Shown one piece after another: positions 38,463 to 51,209 of a stretch of DNA of 64,000 bases; position 1 is the stretch's first letter, and every line of letters starts with the position of its first letter. The stretch comes from Rostrohypoxylon terebratum (lineage: Eukaryota > Ascomycota > Sordariomycetes > Xylariales > Hypoxylaceae). Below the pieces are notes generated by a model. The model was not told the DNA's origin, ran no database searches, and saw only the letters and a list, made by a program, of their open reading frames with translations. The DNA lies in NCBI GenBank assembly GCA_022497145.1, contig MU385897.1:1-64000 (forward strand), read 5' to 3'. The translations under genes were made by a program, and so were the position numbers.

Positions 38463-39330
38463 CATATACAGATACATACGTCTTCCCCTCCCTCTCTGCA
38501 TCTTCTGCAGAACGCTATGCACCTCTGCAGCTCTGCAGAAAGAAAGAAAGAGAGAAAAAAATGCCCCTGCGGCTCTGCCGCGCCCTGTTTCACTACCGGG
38601 AGGTCGTCTATTCTTAATCTACCCATACAGAAGCCAAGAGGCCGGATCAGCCAATCTGTCTGCATGGATTTAAATGTGCTAGCAAGAGCTCATCCTTGGC
38701 CACCTTAATCAAGAAACAGATTTACTCCACTGATCCACAACGCAGCTGAGATGTCCAAGAGATGACAAGATGATTGATAAATTGGCAAATGAACGGCAAG
38801 GGTTATAAGATGGGCAAAATACTATGCCTTGATAATATGCATGGAACATTACGGGAACATTGGAACGCTGGGACGCACTATGGAAACACAAACCACAATC
38901 ATAGCTGTGCGATGAGCGTAATACCTAGTAACTTCGACACGACCGCAACACAACCACACATTACACAATTACACCGATTACACCATCATCTCATCTTACC
39001 TACACCATTACAGCATACGCTCGCACACATGGACCAGCATGTACACGACGACAGCGACGGTCCAGAATCCAGATAATCCAACTATCCGACTACCCGCCTA
39101 GGTACTATGTATGTAGGTATCCAACCCACGCTCACCCCAAGGCCTCTGCATATTTTAGTTCTTACAGCATGATCTGTCCCACTTTATACCTATACCTACC
39201 TACCTACTCTCGTTTCTCCCTCTCTCTAGACCGTAATCTTTTCGATGGTTACGCCATGCCATGTTTTCCCTGCTGTCCCTCCCAACGTCTACGTCAGAAC
39301 ACAACATTAAAAACATTTAGAGCCATGAAA

Positions 39331-39370
39331 AACCATTAGGAGCCATTAGGAGCCATTAGGAGTCGTTAGT
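39331..39370. repeat. AGCCATTAGG decamer repeat
   Basis: Four tandem 10-bp units; the first and last are diverged. Confidence 0.85.
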
Positions 39371-39512
39371 AGCTCTCACCGCTCCACCCAACCAGAAGTC
39401 GGGACCCGTCTCAATTGAGGTCTGGATCGCCCAGAATCGCCAGGTCTTTCTCTTTTTTTTTTTTTTTTTCTTCAATGGTGGAGTCCTAACGAGATAAGGC
39501 AAGGGGTGGTGG

Positions 39513-39556
39513 CCTCCCTCTCCTCTCCTCTCCTCTCTTCTCCTCTCTTCTCCTTC
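39513..39556. repeat. CTCTC/CTTCT polypyrimidine tract
   Basis: Strand-asymmetric C/T repeat about 45 bp long, located 1.4 kb upstream of the Prm10-like start. A T-run of about 18 lies just before it at 39454-39469. Confidence 0.8.
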
Positions 39557-39806
39557 GCTCCTTAGCCTTGGCCCGGGCTCAGCTAGCCACCTAAGGGTCG
39601 CACTTCATGAGCAACGTTGTTGCGTTGTTACTCATTTTCACGTTATCCCGTATGAAGTTCGTCTGCCGGTAGTTCTGCTAACAACCAATCCGAAGCTGCG
39701 CGGACGGCTTAGCAGCGAGTACTCTTACCATCGGCCCGTTATCGCTCACAGCCCTTCGCCTCTATCCTCGCCATATTTCTAGGTACTCTCGTCGTGGCTT
39801 GTGGAT

Positions 39807-39893
39807 GGTGGATGTATCATGTATCATCATGTATCATGTATCGTGGACATCATGGGTATCATGGGTATCGTGGGTATTATACCGTATCATGGA
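39807..39893. repeat. ATCATG-type degenerate repeat
   Basis: Alternating GTATCAT, GGGTATC and similar units (ATGTATCATGTATC, ATCATGGGTATC) extend over about 85 bp. Confidence 0.75.
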
Positions 39894-40568
39894 TAGATGG
39901 AAGTGTGTGTGGATTGTGGTGGTGCTCGAGTGAGTCCCACCCGGCTGTCACCATTTCACACTACGCCGTTTATGAACTTAGATCATAATGGGCATCCATA
40001 CTATGTATGAATTCCATGGATGGATAAGTATGTATTACCTGTATTATTATTCCGTATTTATTTCCCTTCTCGAGGTATCCAAAATACATACGGCATTGTA
40101 CATACATGCTATCTGGTTGCGCGTCACGATGCTAAGACAAGCACCGGTTAGGTACAAACCGAGAGAGAGAAGGAGAAGAAGAAGAAAAAACCCACCACAC
40201 CTAGCATACACCCAGCACCTGGCAGCCTGGACAATATCCATCGTACCCATCATACATCCATGGATCCTAGAGAGTTTGAAGATCAGTCTGAAGTAGGCCC
40301 CAGTTTATTAAATTCTGGACCGCCCTTCACTTGCCTCCGCTTTGTTCGAAGAAACGAAAGAGCCCTGTACATAGTTGTAGCAACACCCTTTTGTCGTAAT
40401 CACAATTCTAAAATCTCGGAGTCCCAAATCCCAAGTTCCAACTCCCAAGTCCCCAAGCTTGTGGTTCGATTCCTTCGATGTTCTTTGTCCCATCATCGTC
40501 CCTTACCATCCGTTTCTCTTCGTCGTCGTTGTCTGTTATTATTGTCGTTGTCGTAGCACCTTGACCAC

Positions 40569-40592
40569 TTTTTTTTTTTTTTTTTAAAAAAA
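40569..40592. repeat. Homopolymer junction T17-A7
   Basis: Seventeen T followed by seven A, about 400 bp upstream of the Prm10-like start. A role as a nucleosome-free promoter element is plausible but inferred. Confidence 0.85.
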
Positions 40593-40992
40593 CCTCAGTA
40601 CCTTTTCGATTGTACAGACAGGGACTGGCAATCGAAATAACCCAATACTCGAGTTGATCAATCTCATTCTCCATTCTAGCCTGTCTGAAGATTAAAACTG
40701 TTGAGGTTACTAAAACTATACGAAAACTTTACATACTTAGCCTATCACCCTTTCTTCGCCCGTAAGCTTATACGGCCGTACGTACGCATTGGAGAGTTTC
40801 GCTAGGACCGGTTACCTTCAACCGTGCTTCGACGGCAACGCTGCCAACGTCGGTGGATAACGTTTTGCACTGCCCTTCTGCCCTTCTGCCCTTTTGCCCG
40901 TTGGCCAGTTAACCAGTTAGCCTTTCAAATACCCCTCTTTGGACGCCAAGTCATTCGTTTTACCATCCCATCCGTCACCAATCTTGGTCGAC

Positions 40993-43531
40993 ATGGACAA
41001 AGCCCCGGGGTCGCCTCGCAATGGTGCCAGTGCAACTTCCACGCCTCCCGAGGAACCTCAGAGCCCGGCGTCCCCTGACCTGAACGCCACCGGCACGAGG
41101 AAGGAAAAGGGACGGGTGCGTTTCAATAGCGTCGCCGGCGTCGAACCTCCTCCGTTCTTGGACCTGTCAGGGATATCGGCGACGCAGGCGCGCCACGATG
41201 GCGCATCGCTTCCGCCGCGACCTCGGCCTTCGGTGCTGCGGGGGAATTCTTACAACTCGGTGACTAGCATTCCCGAATCCGTCGATAACGACGATCCCGC
41301 CTCCGAGAAGGCGTTGTCCGCGCACGCGGCTCAGGAACGCGCACAGCAAGTGGCTGCTACTCTGCTGGGCTCCCGGTCTGCCCCGGGCTCGACTAGGACG
41401 TCTCTGGACTCAGAGGCCGAGACGGTGAATAGTGGCGGGGGCGGCGTTAACGATATGCCCCCTGGATTTCCTAACATCACCCTTGACGAATTCCCTATGC
41501 AGGTTCCGGATATCAACGGTGACGCACAGAAGAACACGTCCGAAGAGCACCGTGCTCTTAAGACGGAAGCATACAACCTCGTCCGTTCTCACACGCAGAG
41601 GCATAACCGCGGCGTGTACCAACAGCCGACCATCAGCACCGCTCTCAGCTCCGGCCAGATTACACCGATCGATGGACCGAAGCACGAGCTCTACGTACCG
41701 CCCCCGTCAGAGTACCGGCCTAGCGTTCTATCCAACCTCCTAAAGCTATATAAGCCACCTGAATCAACACTCTCTCCTAGCTACCCGCATAGCCGGAAGT
41801 CTGAGCACGGGAGCGAATTTACCACGCCAGGTTCCTCGGGGGCCACGACGCCGAATCGACGGAAATGGTACGAGAAGAACCGTTCGCAAGACACTCTGGC
41901 TAACCTGGTGGAAGCGTCCGCGCGCCTTGCTAGCGCCGGGGTCAGCGGGGATGGGCCGTCAGCGACCAGTTCGAGACCGAAACGGCCCAAGCATCGGCGA
42001 AGCCCTAGTGGAAGGATGTTGAGTTTCGGCCGTCCACGGATGGAGGATGAGATCCGCATCACTATGCATATCGCGGAAACATTGACTCGCCAAAAGTACA
42101 TTATCAGGATGTGCAAGGCTCTCATGCTATTCGGTGCCCCGACGCACCGTCTCGAGGAGTATCTGAGGATGACGGCGAGGGTTCTCGAGATCGACGGCCA
42201 GTTTCTCTATCTGCCTGGCTGTATGATCATATCTTTCGACGACCGTTCGACCCACACCACGGAGGTCAAGATCGTCCGCACTAATCAGGGGATCGATCTT
42301 GGAAAGCTCAGGGATATTCACGAGATATATAAGCTCGTTCTTCACGACAAGGTAGACCTGGAAGAGGCCATCGAAAACATAACGAAAATAACGGAAGAGA
42401 AGGACAAATTTCACCCGTGGCTCAGGGTTTTGGTGTTCGGCTTAGCGAGTGCGACGGTCGCGCCGTTCGCTTTTGACGGGCAGCTAATCGATCTACCGAT
42501 CTGCTTCTTCCTAGGCTGCCTCGTCGGGACCTTGCAGATCATAGTGGCCCCCAAGTCCGACCTTTACAACAATGTGTTCGAAATAACAGCCGCCGTTTTG
42601 ACGAGCTTCTTGAGCAGGGCATTTGGCAGCATCAGGGGTGGAAAGCTATTCTGCTTCTCGTCGCTAGCTCAGAGCTCCATCGCGCTCATCCTACCTGGCT
42701 GGTTCGTCTGTAAGTGATCACCTGATTTTGAAACGGCTCTGGCATAGCCAGTCTAACGATTCTCTTAGTATGCTCTGCCCTCGAACTTCAATCCCGCGCT
42801 CTGGTCCCTGGCTCTATCCGCATGGTCTACGCCATCATTTACTCTCTATTCCTCGGGTTCGGAATCACGGTCGGAACGGCGCTCTACGGCTTGATGGATC
42901 CTAAAGCTACTTCGGCGACGACCTGTCTAAACCCGATACCTACCTACTACCGATTTCTTTTTGTACCACTCTTCACTATGTGTCTTGCCTTCGTCAACCA
43001 GGCAAAATGGAAGCAGATGCCTGTCATGGTAGTGATCGCATTCGCCGGTCACGTTGTGAACTTCTTTAGCAGTCCTAAATTCGCTGCTAGCCCTCAGATA
43101 GCTAATACGTTGGGCGCCTTTACCGTGGGGGTCCTAGCCAACCTATATTCGAGGCTAAGACATGGCGTAGCTGCTGCCGCACTCTTACCTGCGATCTTCG
43201 TGCAGGTACCGAGCGGTCTAGCAGCAACAGGAAGTCTATTGAGCGGGTTGAGCACCGCAAACGAGCTAAACAATTCGACGGAAGTCGTTAATGGCACCAG
43301 CACCGTAAGTAGCTTCAACACCCTCCTTTATTTCTTTTGGATGATATCAAGGCTACCTGCTAACATATCAACCAGGTCACGATCGACAATAATCAGCCCC
43401 TCGATACGATAGTGTTCAATGTCGCTGCCTCGATGATCCAAATAGCTATTGGTATTACCGTGGGACTATTCTTAAGCGCTTTGGTCGTCTACCCCCTTGG
43501 TAAGCGCCGGAGCGGCTTATGGACTCTCTGA
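40993..43531 (+). CDS. Prm10-like membrane protein (DUF1212/ThrE family)
   Basis: Three exons: 40993-42709, 42769-43304 and 43376-43531, with introns of 59 and 71 nt, giving 802 residues. Residues 1 to about 350 are Ser/Pro/Thr-rich, disordered and phosphorylatable. The ThrE (DUF1212) core follows: CKALMLFGAPTHRLEEYLRM, DDRSTHTTEVKIVRTNQGID and LRVLVFGLASATVAPFAFDG. About ten membrane helices extend to the C-terminal GKRRSG end. Bacterial ThrE exports Thr/Ser, and yeast Prm10 is a pheromone-regulated membrane protein of unknown function. The fungal substrate is not established. The start is the first ATG in frame; the frame is open 18 codons further upstream without an ATG. The long upstream region with a T-A tract and polypyrimidine repeats is probably its promoter. 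Confidence 0.9.
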
Positions 43532-46500
43532 AGTTCCGCAGTACCATTTTCTACTCTTTTCCGTTGCGAGTTTCAAGTTTAGGCGTAGGCGTTGGTAGGA
43601 TGGCAAAAACAAAATGTTTCGGCCAGCAAGCGAGTATTGAATAAGAAAACATCATTATACTGTAGATGATAGCATTAGATGGCTCTGGACAGCATATAGA
43701 GGTATATTATAGAGGTAATGAGGAGGAAGATAGCCTTGCGGTTGGGGGTGATATTTGGAACCTCAACGGAGGTCTAGTGATGACACGTGATATGAGGTAC
43801 AGCATATGCGCCGGCGTCGAGGCTGTTTTTTTTTCGCACAAATAGGATATTATAACGACCCAAACATCTATTTCTTCAATCTTTGCTACATGAACTTGAA
43901 GATCCATCATAACGCTTCCGATCTCCTCCAATTCCATCTCTACCTCGACGAGAATTTTCGTTCTCGACTAGACTGGGATGGGAGACCCAGTCAGATAATA
44001 TGGCTTGCATCAGTCGTGTTACCCGTAGTATTTTGATTTGAAATGAAGGTGGCGTCGGGCAGCAATCGGCCGAGACATCTCAAAGCCACGTGGGAGAAAA
44101 TATGCTAGACCTCGTTATTGCTCCCTTACCATACACTCGATTTTGACTCTTGGTAGGCACCTACCTAATCTATAAATATCTAGATGTTTTGCTTGGTGCG
44201 TTTGGTATGGTACATACCTAGCGATCATGGTAAAAGATCCAATGATCCCACTGTTTTACAACCTTGGGTAATCTACTTAACATCTGAGATCCGTCAATCA
44301 GCCCCTTTTTTGTTGACTTATGCCGACGTAAACCGAGCTTAAAAAGGGGTTGCCAAAAAGTCCGGGCGGAATTGGGATCAGTATATCTATTTCAATGTTT
44401 GGCAAGAAAGGGTTCATATAGACCTCTTATGAATTGATTAACACATTGATGCTAGGTCTAGTATGTGAAGTAGATAGCGCAGTATTTAATACAATCGATT
44501 GACTACCAGGGTAAGGTGTGAACACGAGAGGAATAACGAGTACACCCTAATTCAAAGATTGCGCTAGACCTGTCACAAGTATTGCTCGGTAGGTACCTAC
44601 CTATGAAGATATTCGCTTTGGGCACTACTATAAAATGTACAAATAGCTAAAAGCCAGCTTTTACATGGATACAATCTCTAGGTACTTACCTACTTGATAG
44701 CTCAACTTGTTGTAAACGTTGGAATCATTACTTTAGTAGGCACCTAGGTACTCATACGCAATGACGAACTCATCTAATCGACATCACCCCAAAGCTAGGT
44801 ATGTGTTAGAAGTAACGAGTTTACTTATACCGGCTTGTTATAATTGTGCAAATGATCCTCAACCTGTTTCAACGTCCGACCTTAGGAGCCATTCAGAGTT
44901 TATACCCTATACTGCGGAAGTCAAGAATAAGGGGAGATAGTAGTATCGTAAAAAGGAAAATTACCTAGGTAGGTGCTAGGTAATTATCAATAATCTAGGG
45001 AGACGACCCTACAACCGACCAACAAGTATACTTGTTTGTTACCTACCTACCTAGTAGGTTACTATCCGCTGGTTTCGTGTCTCATTCCCTAGGCAAACAG
45101 CGCATATCATAGCGCGATTGAAATAGGTACATCTTACCAGTATTTGCGCCATTGATATGTTACTCCGGTCAAGCTCCATCCTAAATACCTAGTACTTCAT
45201 CTATAACATGAAGTGGTATCTAGGTAGGTATGTGAAGACCGGCTACAACCACCAAAACTGAAAGCACTTGCTCGTCTTATCTCCACCTAGCTTGACCGGC
45301 CCATATCTGCTCAACGGTCTCGTGGGATTACGGTTGTTGATGTGAACGTACTCTACTGAACTAAACGCTTACCGACGGACACTATAATCGGAATCTCATT
45401 ATATGTACCGAAGTATACTCAGATGAGGATGGGTGTTAAAAGCTCGGTAATACTGTGGGCTGCGACTCTGAAGAAGAAGATAATCCCTTCCATTTGCCGT
45501 TGGTTATGTAGGTAGCATTCTAGCGTCGTAGTTGGAGCCTCATTCTATCAAGGGCCGGCGGGCGATAACTGATGTGGCTTCAACGCCGGCCAAGACACTG
45601 CGGCGTGGGGGAATCAGCTCAAAGACCGATCTCGCTGGTGCCGATCCCATCTATTCACAACTCCCTGCCTCAGGCTAAAAGGGGGGAAGATTTCCCTTAT
45701 GTGGCTTGGTACTTGTAGACGCGGGTAGGGGTAAGGGGCTAGGCATGATGAGACCTCATCGGCCGTACGCTATTGGAGCAGGTTAAGACGTAAGCGAGAG
45801 CCGCTGCTGTCTTTGGTAGGTGTTTGCGAAATTCGAGATGACATATAGTAGGTAGGTAGTGTCCACGACAGCGCTTCATAAATTTCAATATTTGGACAAT
45901 CTTATCTTCCGGCTACCATATTTGTGCGTATTCTATTCCGGAATGTTGGCGCGGAATGCGCTCTTGGTTGCCAACCAAGACCGCTAACATGGGAGAAGCC
46001 ATAGCTGAGGTATCATCTTGACCTACTGTAACCCCCATTTCTACTCGAAGCAACCAAATGCGTCGAATATCCATATCATGAAACATGCCAGATTGTGACA
46101 AAATGCTTAAGTGACTTGAATACACGAGATAAATACGGTAGTCGAAAATTGCCAGCCGTGATCAAGCAGATTCATATGTAGACATGGCCAAGTAGTAACC
46201 AATGTGAACACTCATATGGGGTGATGCGTGTACGCCGGACAGCCTCGCAGGTTCCTATTAATGGTAACATATCGAAGTAACCTTAGAATTATGCCTACCT
46301 AAGATATCTAGGTAATGTACAATACCATCCATATAAGACGGGGGGATACCTTAAGTATGAAATCTTCCGCGCATGAGCGTTCTCCTTGGCTCTTCTCCGC
46401 CCATGATCGCTCCCTAGCCTGCCATCACTTATATTTCATCGGGCGTCACTCTCCGTATTCCTCTTCAATGGAAATTTGTACAACAGCGGGCGTTCCCGGT

Positions 46501-49478
46501 CTCGTGTCCCTGTACTTTGCCTACCGCTAGATCTGTCACACATCAGAAGGGTTCATCCGACATCTAATTCCCCCATGGCTGACCATACAACCTTCAAAAT
46601 ATGCACTAGTCTGGCGAGGTGCCCGTTGCTATATTTCTCATCCGACACGCTTGCCTTCTGGAGAGTTGGCCGCAACGGTTACATGCCACGGACTTTCGTA
46701 GTTTATTGAGCGGGAGCTGAAAGTACCTGGTCAGCAGCTAGGTTAGATGACTTGCTCGTCGGTTGGTGGAAACTTCCTGTGAGACGATTGGCAATGAACA
46801 CAAGTACTCGTAGATGATACCATACCCACGCATGCCTCATATAATACGTGTCAGGACCTAGCGAGCGACATCGAGAGCTGAAAATGGCTGATCTCCAGGC
46901 GTAATTGAATCTGCTAATGTGGTGTAGCAAACATCTGATTCATTCCTTTGGACACCGCTCTTTTGCAGAATCGACTAGAAGGAGGTGATGTTACGCAAGA
47001 AAATGATTTCAAAGCGGGAAGAGCTCCTATAGCGTCATGTTGTGCAACTTTGAGGTCGCTGTCCGTCTTAGTGACGCGCGTCTAGAAATATCCACGGGTG
47101 TTGAACTACATGCGGTCTCTCAGAGGGGCTATCTACCTAATACGTAGCTGGACCTTGCATCGATAGATAGTCTAGGTATCTAGTAGCTAACGTGGAATAT
47201 GAACGATAAAACTTCTTGACTATGACATCGCTGGTTGACGGACCGATTCGTCTATCACTTCTGGAATCCTTGCCGCGGAAGGCTGAAAATTAGCTTGTTA
47301 GCAATGATATCAGTTCGTAAACACTTACCGATCGTATGGTTCGCGCCAGGGTACATACATAGTATTACTACGTCCTCGAGAACTCTGAACTACATCTCTA
47401 AATACTAGCTCGGGTTATTATGCCGCAGCTCTGGGCTAAGATAAAAATATCTCGCAATCTAGACAAAAGCAAGTTAGCAATGTTCACGATTTGTAGACTC
47501 TAATAGTACATAGTAAAATAAAAATAGGCGCTTGTGGATCTGCATGTTATTGCCTACTACGTAGGTTCAGATTTTTTTTTTCTCGGATTTGTCCCAGCAA
47601 CATGGGTATGAAAATCGCCGCATGCTCTTGGCATGGGTTTGCTAAATGTGGCAAGGTGAACGAGAACAGATTCAATTTGTCAATTTTCTGGGTCTTGAAA
47701 TATTACGTTTAGACCCATATTATTATTAGCGCGCCGTAACGTAGCCCTATCTCGCTGGGCTTTGACATGTGAAAGGTGGCATGGACCGTGTAATGAGGTG
47801 GGGCTGACCCTCAGGAGATACACTATGGCGTCCTATCATGAGTCTATGACTGATGACTGAAGCCGTGAAAGGGATATGAGATGGGCATCAATAATAAGTA
47901 CATGTCATATGTGTACATAGCAGCAGCATAGGCAGGATCTGGAATCGTGATAATCCTTGATGTTTCATCGATACCTACAAGGTTTCTTGAATTCTTGACA
48001 ACCTGTGTGAGTTACATAGTAGATATGGCCCCATCGTGATGTGATATTTCAATCCAAGTTCCTCGGTCCTAGGAGTTTAGACGTCAAAGTGGCAAGCGTA
48101 TTTGGTATGGCCTGAAAATTGTTCTATCCTTAATATTGGACCGAGGCTATTAGGAAGTAAATCCAGATTGTGAATAAAGACCCTGGACATCGGTCGGCGC
48201 ATCAGATGTTTCTGAATTTGATAATCCTTTGGAAATTACTTCATGCTTTGAAGGTGAACGTCACCTAAGGCTCCACATTGGTGTGCTTCATATGGTGTAC
48301 TTAAGCAGGATCTCCCGAACAAATTGCATCAGTGAGTAAAGGTCCGCAGGTTGGTACTTGATCATGGTTGAATACCTGATACGTACCTACCTACATAGTA
48401 CGCATCCACGTGCGGTCCGCGATCCGCAGACCGGGCACAGGATCAAGTTGGGTCGTTCGAGGCGAGCAGGTTTGCCGGTCCAGTCGGGGGCACGACGGCG
48501 TGCATTGATCTCCAATTGCCGAATCCTAGGCCTAGCCTGGAACACATGAGGCGGTGTTGAATGGGGTCTGAAATGCGGATTTGGCCCGTGTCTGTTTATG
48601 TCTTGACATATATCCACCTACACCTCTTGACTGCTCTTGATAGGTAGGTGGTTTTGTAGGCGGCTTGACTTAGCAGGAGGATGCTTTTAAATTGGCCGAG
48701 CGATCCGTAGTCCTCCTGCCGTCTCGCTTTGATGTTGCTTTCGTAGGCTGGCAGATAAGCTAGGGTTAGTTAAGCGCGTATGACGATGGCATGATACAAA
48801 GACATTTCAATAATAATCTTGGTTCCGCTTTCGCTGCACGCAGCTGAGATCTTACTAAGTATCCATCTCCGTGGTTGAAAGTCTAAATACGTCTTGTGGT
48901 CTTCGAAACAGATTTTGAGTCTGCGGGGTACAACAATTCGAAGAAAAGTCACCAAATCAAAGGTCGCAACACTCGAAATATCACTGATAAATCTTTCTGG
49001 AATCCGAGATGTAGAGAGGGGGGAGAAGGGGGCAAAAATAGAGGGTGTTCATGATGGTATAGTGCAATCAGATAGGCGAGCCGAAGGGCGGGTAGAGAGG
49101 ATCAAGGATCAAAGATGGTGATCCAGATTTGCGAGGTGTGTGTGTACGAGATTACGAGCATCCGATTATCAAGCATAGGTAGATTGTCGAGCATCGAACA
49201 TCGGAGCAAAGTATGTAAGGAAACTCAGATAGCTCTCAATCCGAAATCCTAGCGCATTGGCGAATGCTTCCTGCTTCTTTCTCTCACAGGAGGCAGAGAC
49301 AGGAGGTTGCTGCTGGTTCGTGGTTTGAGGGTTTGGTTCGTACATTAGAATTTTCACATGCTAGAGACAGGGGTAAAGATCCATAAAAGGTACCTATCTA
49401 GGACCTACAGGCTACCTAGTACCTAGGTACCTATGTACAAGCACCGAACTGGGCTGCTGGGTATTATCATTATTACTA

Positions 49479-49825
49479 CAGTAAACCTTCGCCATAGCGA
49501 TTCTAGACCATTACGATTATTCTTTACAGCGATATTTCAAGGGGATTTCAAGATTTTACATACAAAATAACGATATTTTTGGATTAGACACCACCAAAAT
49601 CGTTATAGAAAAGGTAAGATAATTGGTTCAAGACCCACAAATTACTCCTTTTAGTACTAGTTTTCAGCTATTTTTGCTTATTAATATCACCCAAATTGCT
49701 TAGCCTTAATTTTCAGATATTACTATACTAATTCGGGAAATTATGGAGACCTCCTCATAGCGATACTCTCGCATAACGATATAAGGGTAGTGTTTTTTGA
49801 CCATCGTTATGGCGAAGGTTTACTG
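49479..49825. mobile_element. pogo/mariner-like MITE, copy 2
   Basis: A 347-bp element flanked by TA (49477-49478 and 49826-49827), with the same CAGTAAACCTTCGCCATA terminal inverted repeats as the copy at 24761-25133. It is inserted in the reverse orientation. The two copies differ by scattered substitutions and a small internal indel, so they come from separate insertions of one family rather than a segmental duplication; the flanks are unrelated. Confidence 0.88.
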
Positions 49826-50608
49826 TACTGGCTGACTGGGTAGTGGGCTGAAAGAACAAAAGAAAGAGCATCCAGGATGGGTCTTGACGCGTACTATAAA
49901 TGTACATGTGCGTTGTAAATAGTATTGCACATTTGATTCATCCTTCAATAGAACATTACCTACCTAGGACCTAGGTACCTTACCTAGTGAGCTGCTGTGT
50001 ACTAATATATGGAGGTAAATACAACAACATAAGGGCCGTCGCATAGTATCAGCAGAGAGCCCTGGAGCACGATGTTGTAATACATGGATATGATACCGAT
50101 ACCTGATATGTAGCACATGTTATAGCCCTAGAGGTTCCTAGCGAAGGCATGTGGTTTTCTGTCTCGGTAGGCGGTATCTGTATGTATCTATTACTACTAT
50201 GTACTACTACTATTAGTGTACTACGCCTTGAAAGGACCAAGGTACCCGTAGATCTACTGCAGGCATCAAGGTACCGCTACCCGAAGCTGTTGTGGGGCGT
50301 ATAGTGGAGGTTTTACTTACAGTCCTTGTCTTGATAGCGAACGAGGACCCATAACAGCATCGCGGCGCATTGCGGAGCTTTCGGATCATGCAACCTTATT
50401 GGCTGAGTTGAAGGACGTGGAATGCGTTAATAAGAGTCAGAAGAATGGCAACAATTTTGCGATTAAGACGAAGATGTGATGCGACCCTATAATGTGCTTC
50501 ACGATCTATATGCGCGATGCGCGTAGGATGGAACCAGCTGGTCCGAGTGAGAGAGAATCTACATCACTACCTAATTACTGCGTAGAGAAGGGAAAAGAAT
50601 AGGAAAGG

Positions 50609-50669
50609 TGGGCACGGTGGGCACGGTGGACGAGGTGGACAAGGTGGGCAAAGGTGGGAGAGGCGGGCT
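50609..50669. repeat. GGTGGGCAC-type G-rich minisatellite
   Basis: About six degenerate 9-bp units of the form GGTGGRCAM. Several GGG runs on one strand make G-quadruplex formation possible. Confidence 0.8.
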
Positions 50670-51209
50670 AGAAAGGCAAAAGCACATGTCAAAAAAAAAA
50701 TGCTGGCGCGATCTGGGTATGTATTTCTTACTAGGTACTAGGTAATCAAGCAGTCAAGGTTGACTTCCGACTGTATCTTATAAGAAGTCAGTTTCACCTG
50801 CCGCAGCCGTTGTGCCTTGTGCTTCCATTGCCATTTTTATTCCGCATTTTTGCCTTTAACGGACCTCCAGGGCTGGAAATAAAGTTAATGAGTGTTGACC
50901 TGTTAACCTTATTCAACTTATCGACCTACCAACCTATCAACCGAACGTTTCCATTCCTCTTCCTTATCCTTCTCTCTCGCATTCTACTTCCATCCATCTT
51001 ACCCCCCCTTACCTAGTATCCATCCAATCCTGTAACGAATAAGCAAAGCATTGATCAAGCTTCCTCGTTCACCCCTCTTCTATCTTCTCCAAACCATCAT
51101 CGGTACCCAACAACTCAACTACGCTACAGCCCTTTCCCGAGCTTCGTACGCTCATCTTCCATCCTCCTTTTCCTCTCGGTACTCATATATCAACAACTTA
51201 ATCCTTGCG

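Larger units (their letters stand above)
32084..40992. other. Gene-free region rich in microsatellites
   Basis: An 8.9-kb stretch with no supported gene. The first 5 kb are AT-rich with TAGGTA-type motifs (32400-32445, 32930-33065). From 36.2 kb onward short tandem repeats accumulate towards the start of the Prm10-like gene. A minus-strand open frame at 35359-35640 (93 codons, starting MSFFRTWLPSKPNVIVRDAQ) is protein-like but unrecognised and could be a small gene or fragment. Confidence 0.5.
43532..51209. other. Gene-free region with one MITE
   Basis: A 7.7-kb stretch with no supported coding sequence. It contains MITE copy 2 (49479-49825), a G-rich minisatellite (50609-50669) and TAGGTA-type motif clusters (44940-45060, 49395-49440, 49955-49990). 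A pyrimidine-rich stretch at 50930-51180 forms the CAP20-like promoter and 5' UTR. Confidence 0.55.

Noticed and set aside
40464..40475. GGTTCGATTCC, resembling a tRNA T-loop
   Set aside because: No matching acceptor, D or anticodon arms could be folded around it. No tRNA or 5S rRNA gene was found elsewhere in the window.
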